Shown piece by piece: positions 1-15,511 of a DNA stretch of 64,000 nt. The DNA is from Monosiga brevicollis MX1 (lineage: Eukaryota > Opisthokonta > Choanoflagellata > Craspedida > Salpingoecidae), in assembly GCF_000002865.3 (NCBI RefSeq), contig NW_001865087.1:68009-132008 (forward strand). Reading direction: 5' to 3'. The notes beneath the pieces are model-generated. The model worked only from the letters and a program-made list of their open reading frames with translations, was not told where the DNA came from and searched no databases. Position 1 is the first letter of the stretch; each line of letters opens with the position of its first letter. Position numbers and translations under genes: made by a program.

Positions 1-16
1 GTTCGTGCCGTGTGTG

Positions 17-56
<40 letters not shown>

Positions 57-813
57 CTCTCTGTCTCTCTATGGGCGCTCGCTCGCTGGCTCTGGGTCTT
101 GGCAGTGGCGGCGTCGGGGTTAGGCGACTGTGCGTGGGCGACTGTGCGTGGGACATCGATTAGCAGACCCAAACTGGCGTTGTCTCAGGTCATTCATGTA
201 GTCTTCCAAACGAACCGACGTGCCTCCTGCTTCTACTTGTGTGTGTGTGTGTGTGTCAGCATGCACCACGCACCACTGTCGAACACGCTCCCAGCTACGA
301 GCATTCAGACGCACACGATCGCTTGAGTAAGGCATGCATGCACAGTCATACAGCAGTGGCGAATGGATCAGCTCCGCTGCCCTTTCCCACTTGAACATGA
401 GGATTTTAAAGTTTTATTGAAACTTTACATCGGTCCTCTCCAAAATAGTACACCCAACAGAGCTTAAGTGTATCAATGATTACACTATCTAAAAAGTAGG
501 GGCAGAACCCCAACACGAGCCCGTGGTTTCCAACCTCAGAGCAAGTCCAAGTATATTTGAATCAGTTTGAAAGGCTTTTTTCATCTGAAAACGATACAAA
601 CACGAATCAATCGTCAATCAAGTGTAAACGTTATTACACTTTATCTTAGCCTACCTGACCAACCTTGATGGCTCTGGACGATGGACCTAAAAAGTATTAT
701 ACATTCACTTTCGCCCTGAATCACCGCAAACCTGAAACAGGTCGGAGGCCGAAAAGTATTTTACTAGCCATCCCACCATGTTGTCTTGAAGTATTTTACT
801 TCTGTTCACCGGG
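1..813. other. non-coding left flank
   Basis: No open frame with coding character was seen. The stretch holds a (TG)n microsatellite at 18-54 and a shorter (GT)n at 237-257, then AT-richer sequence from about 400 to 660. A TTTATT (reverse of AATAAA) lies at 413-418, but no minus-strand gene can be seen to use it. The last 150 bases are presumably the 5' leader of the FG-GAP gene. Confidence 0.5.
18..54. repeat. (TG)n microsatellite
   Basis: About 18 uninterrupted TG units after a single GCA interruption. Simple dinucleotide repeat with no coding role visible. Confidence 0.95.
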
Positions 814-2207
814 ATGCAGCAGCATGGCCCCGTGCGACTGCTGCTGCTGCTGCTGCTGCTGCTGCCCGCCTTGGGGAGGACAGGGGCAGCTAGCAGCTTG
901 ATTGCGGTGCGTGAGGGGGCGGATCCAGCCATGTTCGTGCTCTCGGTCAATGCGACGCGGAATCTAGTCATTAATAGCTCGCAGCATGTCCGGTTGGTGC
1001 CGCCGGACAGCACAGACTGGCCGCTCAGCCTGTCCGCCACCATGGCACGGTCGAGCGTTTGGCTCGGCTGCAGCCCGGCCTGTTCTGGGTCCAGCCCGAG
1101 GCGCGGACGATTGACATCAGGGGCACACCGTCGTACGTGCACGCGGCTGATGTGGATGGCGACGGCTGGCCCGACCTCTTGGTCACGCGCTACGTCGACG
1201 ACGGACTGGTCTGGTACCGCAACATGGGTCACGGCCGCTTTTCGGACGAGCTACCTTTGCAAGACTCGAGCGACCGTGTAATTAACGGGCCCCGCTGCGT
1301 GCGCACCGCCGACTTCAACCAGGACGGACGCTTGGACATAGTGGCGGTCGGCTCCGGCAACGACGTTGTGGCTTGGTTTCCCAACCTCGGCAACGGCACC
1401 TTTGGGCGGGGTCATGTCATTTATGACAATGCCCAAGGGGCTTATGCCGTCTTTGCCGCCGATCTCGACCAGGACGGGTACCCCGACGTGCTCAGCACCA
1501 GCTTTTTGGATCAAACCATTGCCTGGTACCGCAACACGCAGGGTGATCGGCCGCTCAACGCCCCTGCTACGGGCTTCTCGACCGTCCGCCCCCTGCCGAC
1601 CTCTGTGAAAAGCGCCCGCGCCGTTTGGGCGGCCGATCTCGACGCCGACGGTTACCCAGACGTGCTGAGCGCCACTTCGAATGGAGATGGCGTTGGATGG
1701 TTTCAAAACCTACGCAACGGCTCCTTTGCCCGCCAACGGCCCCTGGACCCCTTGGCCAGCGTGGCGGGGCCGCGCAGCATTCGGGTCGCTGACCTCGATC
1801 GCGACGGCCATCCCGACTGCTTGGCCGCCGGCGTCCTCAATCACGAGGTGGCCTGGTTCCGCAATCTCGATGGACTTGGCAACTTCTCCTCGCAGCAGAC
1901 CCTGACCACGGCCCTGCAAGCCCCGCATGCCGCCCTGCCCGCTGACCTCAACAACGACGGCCTGCCCGACCTTGTCGTCGCTGGCAGCCGCAGCGACGCC
2001 GTTGCCTGGTTCCGCAACACGGGTGCCTTGGAAGCCACAAACCCCAATTCAACCTGGAGCGTTGACCCCCTTCTCCTGACCAACTCTGTTGATGAGGTGC
2101 TATCCATCACGGCTGCCGACTTTGATGGCGATGGCCGCCTCGACCTGGCCAGCGCCAGTCCCTACGACGCGACCGTCGCCTGGTACCGCAACGCCGACTG
2201 GTTGTAA
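814..2207 (+). CDS. secreted FG-GAP/VCBS seven-repeat propeller protein (one frame break)
   Basis: The ATG at 814 opens a signal peptide whose hydrophobic core is poly-Leu encoded by a (CTG)n run near 837-863, followed by GRTGAASS. From about 1059 to the stop at 2205-2207 there are seven repeats of about 50 residues. Each has an acidic calcium-type loop (DVDGDGWPD, DFNQDGRLD, DLDQDGYPD, DLDADGYPD, DLDRDGHPD, DLNNDGLPD, DFDGDGRLD) and usually ends in AWYRN or AWFRN. This is the FG-GAP/VCBS pattern of integrin-alpha-like beta-propellers, and seven repeats would close one propeller. No membrane segment follows, so a secreted product is inferred. The signal-peptide frame and the repeat frame differ by one base between about 1020 and 1059. 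No intron of plausible length separates them, so a one-base loss in the assembly (or a real frameshift) is likely. It appears to be single-exon, unlike its neighbours. Confidence 0.8.
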
Positions 2208-2339
2208 ATGCACATGGTGGCTGAAGGCATCAATGAGCACATGATATTCAGGTTGTTGACGCCTCCAGCCACCATCATCCCCGACTTGCCGAGGCCGTGC
2301 CGAATCGACACGAATCATCCAGCAGCACTGACGGCGATG

Positions 2340-2345
2340 AATAAA
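2340..2345 (+). promoter_or_regulatory. polyadenylation signal AATAAA
   Basis: Canonical AATAAA 133 bases after the stop of the FG-GAP gene, in the right orientation. Confidence 0.6.
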
Positions 2346-3490
2346 TATCTTACGACATGAGTAAACACTATTAGTATTAACATTTCTGCATAAACTCGAT
2401 TAGCTTCTACATCAACTCCACGTTGACTTTCCTTGTCTTCTTCATGTCGCGTTGTTAGGACCATAGATCAGAGATGATGTCAATTGAAGTCATTGTCCTC
2501 GGAGAAAGTGTGACCAAGACCCTTCTTTCAAGACATTGTGTGAAACTGAGATTATCCCCTAGTCTTAACTCAGTGCAGAAAGCAGAGATGAAGCCTCATC
2601 CTTGCTCACGCTCAGAGAGACGCATGCAGCTCCCGCCTGACGTCAGAGACCTGACCATCCCCCAGTTTACCTTACACACTTTCACACAGCGCTCTGTGGC
2701 TCTCTCACTCTCGTTCCACCTCTGACCCTCATCTCTAAAACCACCTTCGTTTCCGTGAAACTCTCTCTTCACCCTTGACTATCAGCTTATGCTTGAAACA
2801 ACCTTTCGCACCATCTCTGAATCACACACCCCACCTCCCTCCCTCTCTCGCTCTCCTGCATGCGTTCCATTCACTCTCTCATTCTCTCACGACTCGTGCT
2901 GCTGCGTTGAATGAGAAACGGCAGCGCGACCCAATCCCCCCCACCGCTTGGCCTCATCGCGGCGACCCCTAGTAAGCCCTCTACCCCTCACACACATGCA
3001 TGACGCTCCACCCACCACCCGTGTTTCCCTCCCCTCCCGGCATACGGCATCCAAGTCATCCAGCACATATATCGCTCGCTGCCTGTTTTGTCGATGCGGT
3101 CCTCCCTTTTAGCGCTTGCGGCTCGAGGCGACGGCAGCGCTCCGCTCCGTCTCTGGCCCGCTGTCCCCGCTTGTGCAGGTCGTCCTCCTTGTTGTTGTTG
3201 CTGTTGTTGGCTCTGCGTGTTTGAGACCTTGGCTGCCACAGCATTGCGTTGGAGGATCACAGTGCCGCGCGTATCGCATCGTTCAAAGTCAAAGTCAACT
3301 CATCATTCACACACACAGAAAAAAAAAAAAAAAAATCAACAGCTCACTTGGCTCACGGTGCTTGCCGCTTCCCCCCTCCCTCTCCCGCGTCGGCGCCTTT
3401 CTGTAGAGTCGCTGCAGCAGCCGTACCAAGTCAGCGCCCCCATTTCATCCGCTGGGCTTGCGCATCTGGGCCGGGCCACACAACCTCAAC
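2346..3490. other. intergenic region, pyrimidine-rich leader of the TPR gene
   Basis: No convincing gene. From about 2690 to 2900 the plus strand is rich in C and T (CTCTCACTCTCG-like), the usual state upstream of genes in this window. An A-rich run lies at about 3319-3335. The segment probably contains the promoter and 5' untranslated region of the gene starting at 3491. Confidence 0.5.
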
Positions 3491-6400
3491 ATGGCGGACG
3501 TGGCCGGGGCCGCAGTCGTGCGTGAGGCTGACACGGCGACACACCAGCTCGCTGCTGCCGAGCCCGAGCCACTCGACGCGGCCGCCCCCGATGATGCTTC
3601 TTCCAACGTGGACGAAGACAATAGCATTGCCAGCCATACCACCTCCGACTCGAGCGCCATCCGCAGAAACATGAGGTGTGTCCAAATCTCTGCTCTCGAC
3701 CCCGCGCTGTGTGCCGTTGTTCCCCTAGCGCCATTGTCCCCTGTGGTCCTTCAGCTCCATCGCTGTCATCACAACCCAGATGCCATACCTTGTTGTCACC
3801 TTCTCGGTTTTGATGTTGATTTTTTTTTTTTTTTTCCTCATTTCATGGGGCTCCCACTCCTCCGTCGCCACTAGTCCACACATGCCCACAGGTGCCGGGT
3901 ACAAGGTGCCACGGCGAGTCTATTCCTTGGACCAAAAGGCCTTGAGCCACCATGCCTCAGCCCTCGTGATCCTGAACCGCACCACATCTGGTAGTCTTGG
4001 CAGCTCCCGCATCTCCATCTCCTCAAACCGTGACCTGCGCGACATGCGTGAACCCAACAGCCCGAGCCTCCCCTCCCCCAATCATGCCAGCCATCGATAC
4101 AGCGCTGGCAGCTCCCTCGCTGCTGCTGCCATGACCCTGGCTCGACTCCAAGCCGCCGACAGTGACGAGGTGTCCATTTCCCCGTCCTCCTCGTCGCAGC
4201 CATCCCGCATCCACTCTCAAAACCACTCCCAAAGTCACTCCCAAAATCACTCCCACCGCCCCAGCTTTGCCATCAGTAGCGGTGAAGAGGTTCTCTCACC
4301 CGGTCCGCTTCACAGCGCCAAGAGCGCTCCCAACTCACCCCACCACCACAACCCTCACATCAGCCATGTACACAACTTCAATCACAGCCTCAACAGCCTT
4401 GATGTCGACGCCAGCACCGCCGCTCAGGCTGCCGCCCAGGCCGCCATCAACTCCACTCAGCGACGCCCCGGGTCGGCCTCCAACCTCAACACGCCCAACA
4501 GTGCCAATGCCAGCTTTGGCCTCACCTCCCCCACCCCCAGCGACGCCGCCGCCCTGCGTCAAAGCCTCACCTCACCCCTCTTTCCAGGCAACGAAGCACA
4601 CTCCCGCCGCTCCTCCTCCATCAACTCGCTCATCAACTCGGGACTCGACATCATTACTCAGCCAAACTCTCGCTCACAAACCAGCCCAAACCCCATGAGC
4701 CGCACCGCCAGCCTTGCCCGCCAGCGCTCCAACGTGCCAACCTCCACCCGCCCCAACATTCGCCGCGTGGGGCGCTCCAACACTCGCAGTAGTGACCTCA
4801 CTGATGCCAACGGCGTCACAGCCACCAACCGCTCTCGCTCCCCCTCGCCCCCTTCTGACCAGCAAAACCCCAATGGCCTTGGCGACATCAACGAGACCAG
4901 TACTTCAGATGACTCCAGACGGGGCAGCTGGATCAGTGAACAGGCCATCCGCCGCATGTCCGAAGACGCCGGTTACCTCATCCCCCACCACAACCGCACC
5001 TCCATTAGTCGCGAGAGCAGTGCCGCTTCCCTCACAGCCTCCCAGAACCGCCCCTTTAGTAGCCACCTGGCTGGCGCCTTCTCGGCCACACCCTCCCTTC
5101 CCAGCACAGAAGAGGAATACCTTGCCCCCAACCCGCCGCCCGCCGTCCACCATCGAACTCTCCGAAGCAGAGCGTCGTGACCTTAGCATCTCGCCAGCGC
5201 CTTCTCCGAGCATCAGTCGACGTACCTCCCTCCTGGCCCCGGTCACCGAGCTGCAGGACGATGATGCGCTTGATCTGCTGCTGCAAGCCCAAGAGCAGCG
5301 CCATCTAGGACACTTCTCCCGCGCCATCTCCCTTTATAGTTCTGCCCTCAGCCTCGGCCTTCACACCCCCGCCTATGCCGTGGCCGCCCAGCTCAACCTT
5401 GGCCTATGCTTTGAGGCCATTGGCACTTTCGACTCGGTTAGCTTCCCCCCCCCCCCCCCCCTTTGACTCAGGCTTGCGTGGCCCCCGGTGCCTCGCCCCT
5501 CGCCCCTCGCCCCTCGCCCCTCGCCCCTCGCCCCTCGCCCCTCGCCCCTCGCCCCTCGCCCCTCGCCCCTCGCCCCTCGCCCATGCCCCCTCATCTCGTC
5601 GTCCATGGCATCATACGTAGGCGGAGGTTGAGTATCGCAACGCCCTCAACCTGGCCCGCCAAGCCAAGGACCAGGGTCTCGAGGCTGAATGTTATTCTCA
5701 CCTCGGCATTGCCTTGGAAGCCCTTCACCGCCCCACTGATGCCCTCGAAGCACACCTCACTGCCTATTCCATGGCCTCGGAGGCAGGCCTTTACCGACTT
5801 CAATCCTCAAACGCCAGCAACATTGCTTGTGCCCTTGTGATCAACGGTCACAAGGAAGAGGCAAGTAGCGATCCGGTTCTTCTGGGCAAACATAAACATG
5901 TGCACGCATTTGCGCGCGCGCGCCACGTTCTCTCCTTCAGAAGAGTAAAGAAAACTGCCTGGCCTTGAATTATGCGCTGTGCAGCGCATGTGTATTGCGA
6001 AGGATTGCTGACCGAAGCAACACTTGATCCTGAATTTTACTCTCTAGGGTCTCAAATGGCATTTGACCGCCCTCGAGGAGCTTCAGCAAGCGTGTGGTGA
6101 CCACCTTGACGATGCCGACATCAAGGGTATGTCGTGTGAAATTTATCCCTTGCAATCGGCGTCGCAAACCCTGTTTGTAGCACTCAGACTGGACTCATCG
6201 TCACATGGTCACCTCTCTGTCCACTGCAAAATTGTGCGCCCATCAGATCTTCAGGTGTGCCACTGCCATGTGGGTATCGTGGCAGCTGAGGCTGGCCTCT
6301 ACGACATGGCAGTCTTGCATTTCTCCGAGGAGTTTGAACTTGCCATCGCACATGTGGACGCTTCGCTGGAAGCTCACCAGGTGAGTGGTTGCTCTTGGCG

Positions 6401-9400
6401 TGATGCACAGCGGGCCTCAGACTTCCCACACATTGCCCGCCGACTCATCAATGCTTGTTCAATATGCCAGGAGCTTGTCGAAGTTGCAGAACGCTTGGTT
6501 CATTTTCACATTGTCTGCAACGCCTATCCCAAGGCCGTCGACATCTTGGATCGCATCGTCACCGTTTTACGCCCCTCAATCCAGGAAAGTCAGCGCACAC
6601 TGCAGAGTCACTCGCGCCGGCACCGCAGCAGCCATTCTTCTAGCAAGCGCTTTGGCCGCTCAGCCTCCTCCGCCTCCAATGAGAGCGATGGCGCAACACC
6701 TATCGAAGCTAGTCGTAGCCCCGAGCCGTTGGGAACCCCCCGTTCTCAATCACAGGGCGCGTTGCCTGCAATGAGCGAGGGCGCGGCAGCCGGTCCGGGC
6801 GGTCCCGCGCCTCTGCGCAAAGGCGGATCATCCAATTCTCTTTTTGACGACCGACCCACCATGCGCCTCCTCAAACGCGCCAGCAAGCCGCTCATGCGCT
6901 TGGTGGATCATGCCGACTCGGGCAACGAAGACGTTCAAGTCGCAGTGTCTGCAGCCCGAAGCCACTATGAACTCTTGGCAGACGTTCTCAGCAATCTCGG
7001 TGCCCTTCACGTGATGCTTCAGGACGTAAGTTTGAATCTCAGACCGCCCCTGCCGACCCCGTGACGCTCGCTTTGACTCATTCCCCTTGCCACAAACCTT
7101 TTTTTTGTTTTTCGACACAGTGGGACAAGGCCATGGAGGCCTACATGGAACGGCGGGCTCTGTTAACCGCCCTCTGTGACCACGGTCCCGAGTCACTGGA
7201 AGACCAAGCCGACGTTAACATGCGTCTGGGCCTCATTGCTTTGGCTAAATTCGACTACGTGGTGCGTTTGATGGCATGAACCTTGTTGCACTTCGCCACG
7301 AGGTCGTTTCAGGAAACTGTAACTGGTTCGCATGCACCCAAGCGTTTTCGTGCCTGCAAAATCTGACCATGCTTGCCATGTTGCAGCACGCCACCACCTT
7401 CTTCAAGAATGAAATGGAGATCCGCAATCTCGCGCGCGATTCCGCAGGCCACGCCGTCGCCATGACCAACTTGGGCCACGCCTTGGTGCGCAGCGGCAAT
7501 GTCGTGGGTGGGGCTCGCGTTCAAGAAAAGGCTTTCCAACTCTTTAGCAACTACTTGAACGACCCCATCGGCAAAGCCCGTGCTCATCGAGAGCTTGCTG
7601 CTGCTTTTACGGCGGCCGACTCTCCTGACATGGCCATCGAACACTACGAGGCGGTGCGTGCGGGTCGCCATGTTGACATGATCTCCTGCTCAACGCTTCT
7701 TTCAGTTTTTGTGAAATGACGTATTCTCACATCCAACGCGTTTGATTGTTGGCAGATGCTAAGTATCTTGAGTTGTGAGTCTGCTCCATTGATGGAAGGT
7801 GATGCGCACTTGGAGCTAGGTGCCATCTATCTCTCCCTAGGCAACCCGGATGCCGCCACGCACCATTTTAGGTATGTTCGCGTCGACTTGCTATCTGCCC
7901 GATTGGCTCGCGAGCTATCCCACTCATTTTACATGGATTGCCCATCTGCCTTCAGCACGTGCATCGAGTTGGCTGTCGACAATCATCTCCCACGTCTCGA
8001 GAGTGAAGCATTCCGGTAGGTGGCGCAGCCAAACAATCATCCCGTACAGGACGCTTTGAATTGTTGCAAGCCATGCCTGGGACAGGCTTTTGTCTGCCTT
8101 TGGGTGTGAGTCTCTCTTCCTCTTTGACTAATCGGTGGCCTCGTGTGCCCGTGCCTGGCCTTTTGGGGTTGCACAGTCAATTTGGTATGGGCTGTGAGCT
8201 GATGAACAAGCTGGAGGCAGCCATCGAGGCTTATCGCACCTCCCTCTACGTGTGTCGCGAGAATGGCTGTGACGCCACGCAACATGTGCGTTACCTGATC
8301 AGGGTTACTTTGTTGAAATGTCTTTTTTCTCTCTCTCTCTCTCTCTCCTCCAGATCGAGCATTGCATTGAGCTTCTGACGCGCACACGCACGCAATATTT
8401 GCCTGGATGTCACGTCATAGGTTGTCTGCTACTTGTCTCTCGGGAATGCGTTACTGGACCAGTACAACTACATGACCGCGCGCACGTGTTTTGAGCAGGC
8501 TTTGAGCATCATCCGACAGGGTGTAAGCAGTTCTGTCGTTTCTGAGTTGATCTGTGACCCGGGTTGTCCAAGCCTTGTTTTAGTCTCACAAAAAAAAAAA
8601 AAACGTTCCGCCCATGTGATCTTTCTCGCGCGCCTGTCATTTTGCGTCAACAGATGGAAGCCGACATCTTATCCAAAGCCGAGGCCCTTTGTGGTGCCGC
8701 AGAGGCCAGCTTTCATTGTCTTGAGCTCGACGAAGCCATCGCCTACTATGAAGAATACCTCACGGCCTTTGAGTATCTTCCATTCGAAGGTAAGCTTGAT
8801 TTTCCCCTTCCTTATTTATTTACTTTTTTTTTTTTCTGTTTTCGTCACTCGCTCTCCCATACGCTTTTTGGTCGTTGCGTGTTGATCCACCTCGCTCGCC
8901 ACGGCTTTGTGAAAAATATCTCACCCTTGAAACATTTATTCAAATGCAGAAAATGTGGCTTTGTTGGTGGCTTTGACCAACGTGGCGACGGCCTGCGCGC
9001 AAAGTGGTCGCCTCACTGAAGCTGCCAACTACCTGCAACGCGCCTTTGAGATGGAACAGGCACAGAGCAGCGACCCAAGTGGAATCTTGTGCGTAGCCAT
9101 CTATGTGGACAGGGCGTTCGTGTGTAATTGCCGCTTCATGTCCATGTCGCCACCGCTCTCATGTGCGTTACAAAACCAATGACCAATGTTCCAGGGATGA
9201 TTGGCAGCACGGATTCCGCCTTTCTCTCTATGGAGACATACTTCTCAACCTTGGTGATACACAGGCAGCCGCCGAGCCTCTGACTCGGGCTAGGTATCAT
9301 CTGCAGGTGGTACGTATCCTCGACTTTTTCCCCCCACGGCCAAATACGCAAGCTCGTTATGCGAATGGCCCTAACTTTGGGCCAATCATCACGGGTAATT

Positions 9401-9700
9401 GCGTTCTTTAGGCCTACAGTCGTGATCCCGAGGCACGCATGGATTACGCCATGAATCTGACCCGAATTTCCAAGGTGGGGGCTAGAGTTGACCCACGTCC
9501 GATGGTCGGTCGACAAGCCGTTTGCACTGTGGCCTGCCCTGACTCATTCTCTCTTGTGTGGTCTCATGGAACAGATGCACTCCATCCTGCACAATCATGA
9601 ACGGGCAGACCAATACACTCATCTAACTGAAGAATGTATTTTTGAGGACGAGCAATTTGTTCATATCCCAGATCGCAAGCCCGAGGTCATGCCGATCTAG
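3491..9700 (+). CDS. large Ser-rich tetratricopeptide-repeat (TPR) protein, 18 exons
   Basis: Exons proposed: 3491-3675, 3875-5436, 5621-5860, 6048-6126, 6247-6380, 6471-7025, 7121-7261, 7387-7653, 7756-7871, 7956-8015, 8071-8103, 8177-8285, 8421-8522, 8654-8789, 8950-9088, 9195-9309, 9412-9474, 9575-9700. The first third is low-complexity, Ser/Asn/His-rich and probably disordered. TPR-like helices start near 5240 (HLGHFSRAISLYSSAL) and continue to the end, for example YLSLGNALLDQYN and LGDTQAAAEPLTRAR. A second Ser/Arg-rich insert lies at about 6590-6850. TPR arrays are protein-binding scaffolds; the partner is unknown. The intron after 5860 has a GC donor (gcaagt). Exon 2 contains one base too many: the frame shifts between about 5105 and 5150 with no possible intron, so an assembly insertion is likely. 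The length would be about 1,387 residues. The small exons at 7956-8103 are the least certain. Confidence 0.75.
5443..5583 (+). repeat. poly-C run and 7-bp CTCGCCC minisatellite inside a TPR-gene intron
   Basis: A run of about 17 C just after the donor at 5437 is followed, from about 5491, by roughly 13 head-to-tail copies of CTCGCCC. Both lie inside the second intron, between exons ending at 5436 and starting at 5621. Confidence 0.9.
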
Positions 9701-10072
9701 CCAAACCCAATCCCCGATGCATCATCTTTCTTTACGCCGTGACAGTCTATATGCCCTGATGCACCACGGACGTTGCACAACGCTCCACAACTGGTCCACA
9801 CTAGCATGTGACCTTTGTGGAGTAGTCGCAATCTTCATTTTAGACGTATCTGATCATGGTACCTCTCCCGCTTTTTACGGGCAGGCTGGTTCCATAAGCG
9901 CTTTGTGTTTCATTTCTCTTCTTGACGTGAATTTTCTGTTTCATGGCTGTCATCGAGTCTGTCTGTGTCTGCGTGTGCATGTGCGTGTTCGTTTGTTTGC
10001 TCGTGTTTTCATGTTCCCACTGTGAATGCGTGTTCTGTTCACATGCCAATTGGCTTGGTCCGTTTGAATGCA

Positions 10073-10078
10073 ATTAAA
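10073..10078 (+). promoter_or_regulatory. polyadenylation signal ATTAAA
   Basis: Common variant signal 373 bases after the TPR-gene stop and just before the convergent VPS9 gene. Distance and orientation fit the end of the TPR transcript. Confidence 0.5.
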
Positions 10079-10146
10079 GAAAGACCGATTACCTCACCTG
10101 CAACGACCTATGGCTCTGGCTCATAAAGCGGGCACGGCATACGGGC

Positions 10147-13497
<3,351 letters not shown>

Positions 13498-13639
13498 CTT
13501 GTACGGGCTGAATTCGAGTTGGGGTGCCAGATCCAAGCCCGCCAGGCTAAGAACATGAGCGAAGCGCCCGCCGGGGTGAGTGAGGCGAAGGAGCACAGCC
13601 GAGAGGGGAGGAGGGGAGATTGAGCACACAGCACACCGC

Positions 13640-14045
13640 AGAGTAGAGACCTCAGCAGAGGGACAGGGACACATTGAGCACAAAAGCACAAAGCGCAGAA
13701 CGCAGAGAAGCGGGGACAGAGGTGCAGGAGCACCGAGCACCGAGCACAGAGGGTACAGAAGCATAGAGCACAGAGGATAGAGCGTATAGACAGGGGCACA
13801 GCGCACAGAGGGTACAGAGCACCGAGCATACAGAGAGGCACGGCGCACCGAGGGCATACAGCGAGAGGGAGCACGGCACACCGAGGGCATACAGCAAAAG
13901 GAAGCACGGCGCACCGAGGGCGCACCGAGGGCACACAGAGAGAGGGAGCACGGCGCACCGAGGGCACAGCGAGGGCGCGCCGAGGGCACACCGCGAGGGC
14001 GCACCGCGAGGGGTTCAGGAGCACCGAGCACAGGGCTCACCGAGA
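13640..14045. repeat. degenerate minisatellite upstream of the VPS9 gene
   Basis: Imperfect units around GCACACCGAGGGCATACAG and GAGCACCGAGCACAGAGG, about 18-33 bases long, repeat for 400 bases. They keep long frames open, but the predicted peptides are only repeat translations (Ser/Val/Cys/Pro), so no gene is called. Position corresponds to the 5' flank of the VPS9 gene. Confidence 0.8.
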
Positions 14046-14780
14046 TCTGAGAAATGAGTGCAGAGATGGAGGTTGAGGTTGAGGCGAAAGCAGAGGGACG
14101 AGGCGAGTCTTGGGGTGTGTCCAGAGGTACAGAAGATTGGAGAGTCGACTTACGTTTGTGAGTAAGGCAAAATCAGAGATTTGTGCGTGGCGTTGAGACG
14201 TTTTAGAGAGTTTTTGTGGATATCAGAGACACTCAGAGAGGGGATAGAGACAAGATTCGGAGGACGAGCCAGAGGTGGAGACTGTGTCAGTGACCTTTTC
14301 CAGAGAAGCATGCTTCTCACACAGAGCTTCTGGTTATATTTTCGTGCAGAATGAGAGATTCGGTTGAAAATGGTTCATATATCAGAGAGACGCGACGTTC
14401 ACTGACCTCCAACTGTCTGACAATTACAAGCTTGCTGTTGTACCTTTGATACCATATGTGCAAGCGAAATCAGTGAGATTCGCGCTTTTTTTTTACGAGC
14501 ACTTCATCTGTTACATCCGATGTATACATTAAACGTCGTTCAAGTGTGACACTACAGTAACCTTATACACGATATACCACTCAACGTGTATACCAAAGTC
14601 TGACTCGATGTATAATTTTAAATGGGTTTCCTAGTTTAAAAGAAACAAGCAGCGGCGCCGGCGCTCAACGACACAACACACTGACACCGCCACCGCCGAC
14701 GAGGAGGACGTTCAAGACGGCATCGGACCACCATCGTATCACCGTTTGCACCCGTATGCAGGTGAGAGGGGACATGCTGC

Positions 14781-14834
<54 letters not shown>

Positions 14835-15511
14835 CACGCACACGCACACTTAAAAATTAAAACATGCCCAGATGACTGAACTGCTGCTGCTCCTCCTCCT
14901 CCAACTGCTGCTGCTGCTGCTGCTTGGGGGTGACCTCCTTTGCTGTTTGCGTGTTGTGCTTGCTTGTTTTGCTTTACCGCTATGATCCACCCCCACCCCC
15001 TCTCCTATCGCCGGTTGACCTAGCTGGTGCCACCGCCATGCTCCCGCTTGTTCTCGTTGTTGGCCTGGATCGGACTGACCGATACCAGTGTGCCGCTCCC
15101 CTCCGTCCTGAAGCATTGGCACTGTCAAAGACGCCCTTTCCTCTCATCTATCACTCATCACTCGTCCACCTTTTGCTGCGCTAAACAAGAACTGGCAGCA
15201 ATCTCACTGCGCTCTCTCCATCTCTCCCTCTCTCCCTTCTCCGCTCACTCTCTCGCTCACTCTCCCCCTCCCCCACCACCACCACCACCATTAGCCTGCT
15301 TTTACTCCCCCGATGAACCTTTCTTGCCCTCACCACGCTGAACAACCCTGCCATTCTGCTGTCACTTCAACACAGAGCATTGCTCGTTGTAGAGCCAAAC
15401 TCGCTGGCAACTAGAGCCAATTTCTTCAAGTACTCCGCCTCACCCGCCATCCCCACGACCAACCAAGAATAACCCTAGTCTTGCGTTACACCTCCGCGTT
15501 GGTGCACAAGG
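14046..15511. other. intergenic region between divergent VPS9 and ZYG11-like genes
   Basis: No supported gene. AT-rich stretch at about 14440-14640, (CA)n at 14782-14831, CTG-type triplets at about 14881-14925, then pyrimidine-rich sequence on the plus strand at about 15210-15270, probably the promoter and leader of the gene starting at 15512. Confidence 0.5.
14782..14831. repeat. (CA)n microsatellite
   Basis: About 25 CA units in the intergenic region. Confidence 0.95.

Noticed and set aside
8354-8420. Peptide IEHCIELLTRTRTQYLPGC as an extra TPR-gene exon after a good acceptor at 8353
   Set aside because: Its frame cannot join the next TPR segment. Skipping it (intron 8286-8420) gives a perfect in-frame join, so it is treated as intron.
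13640-14040. Long minus-strand open frame rich in Cys, Leu and Pro
   Set aside because: It is the translation of a GC-rich minisatellite that stays open in several frames.
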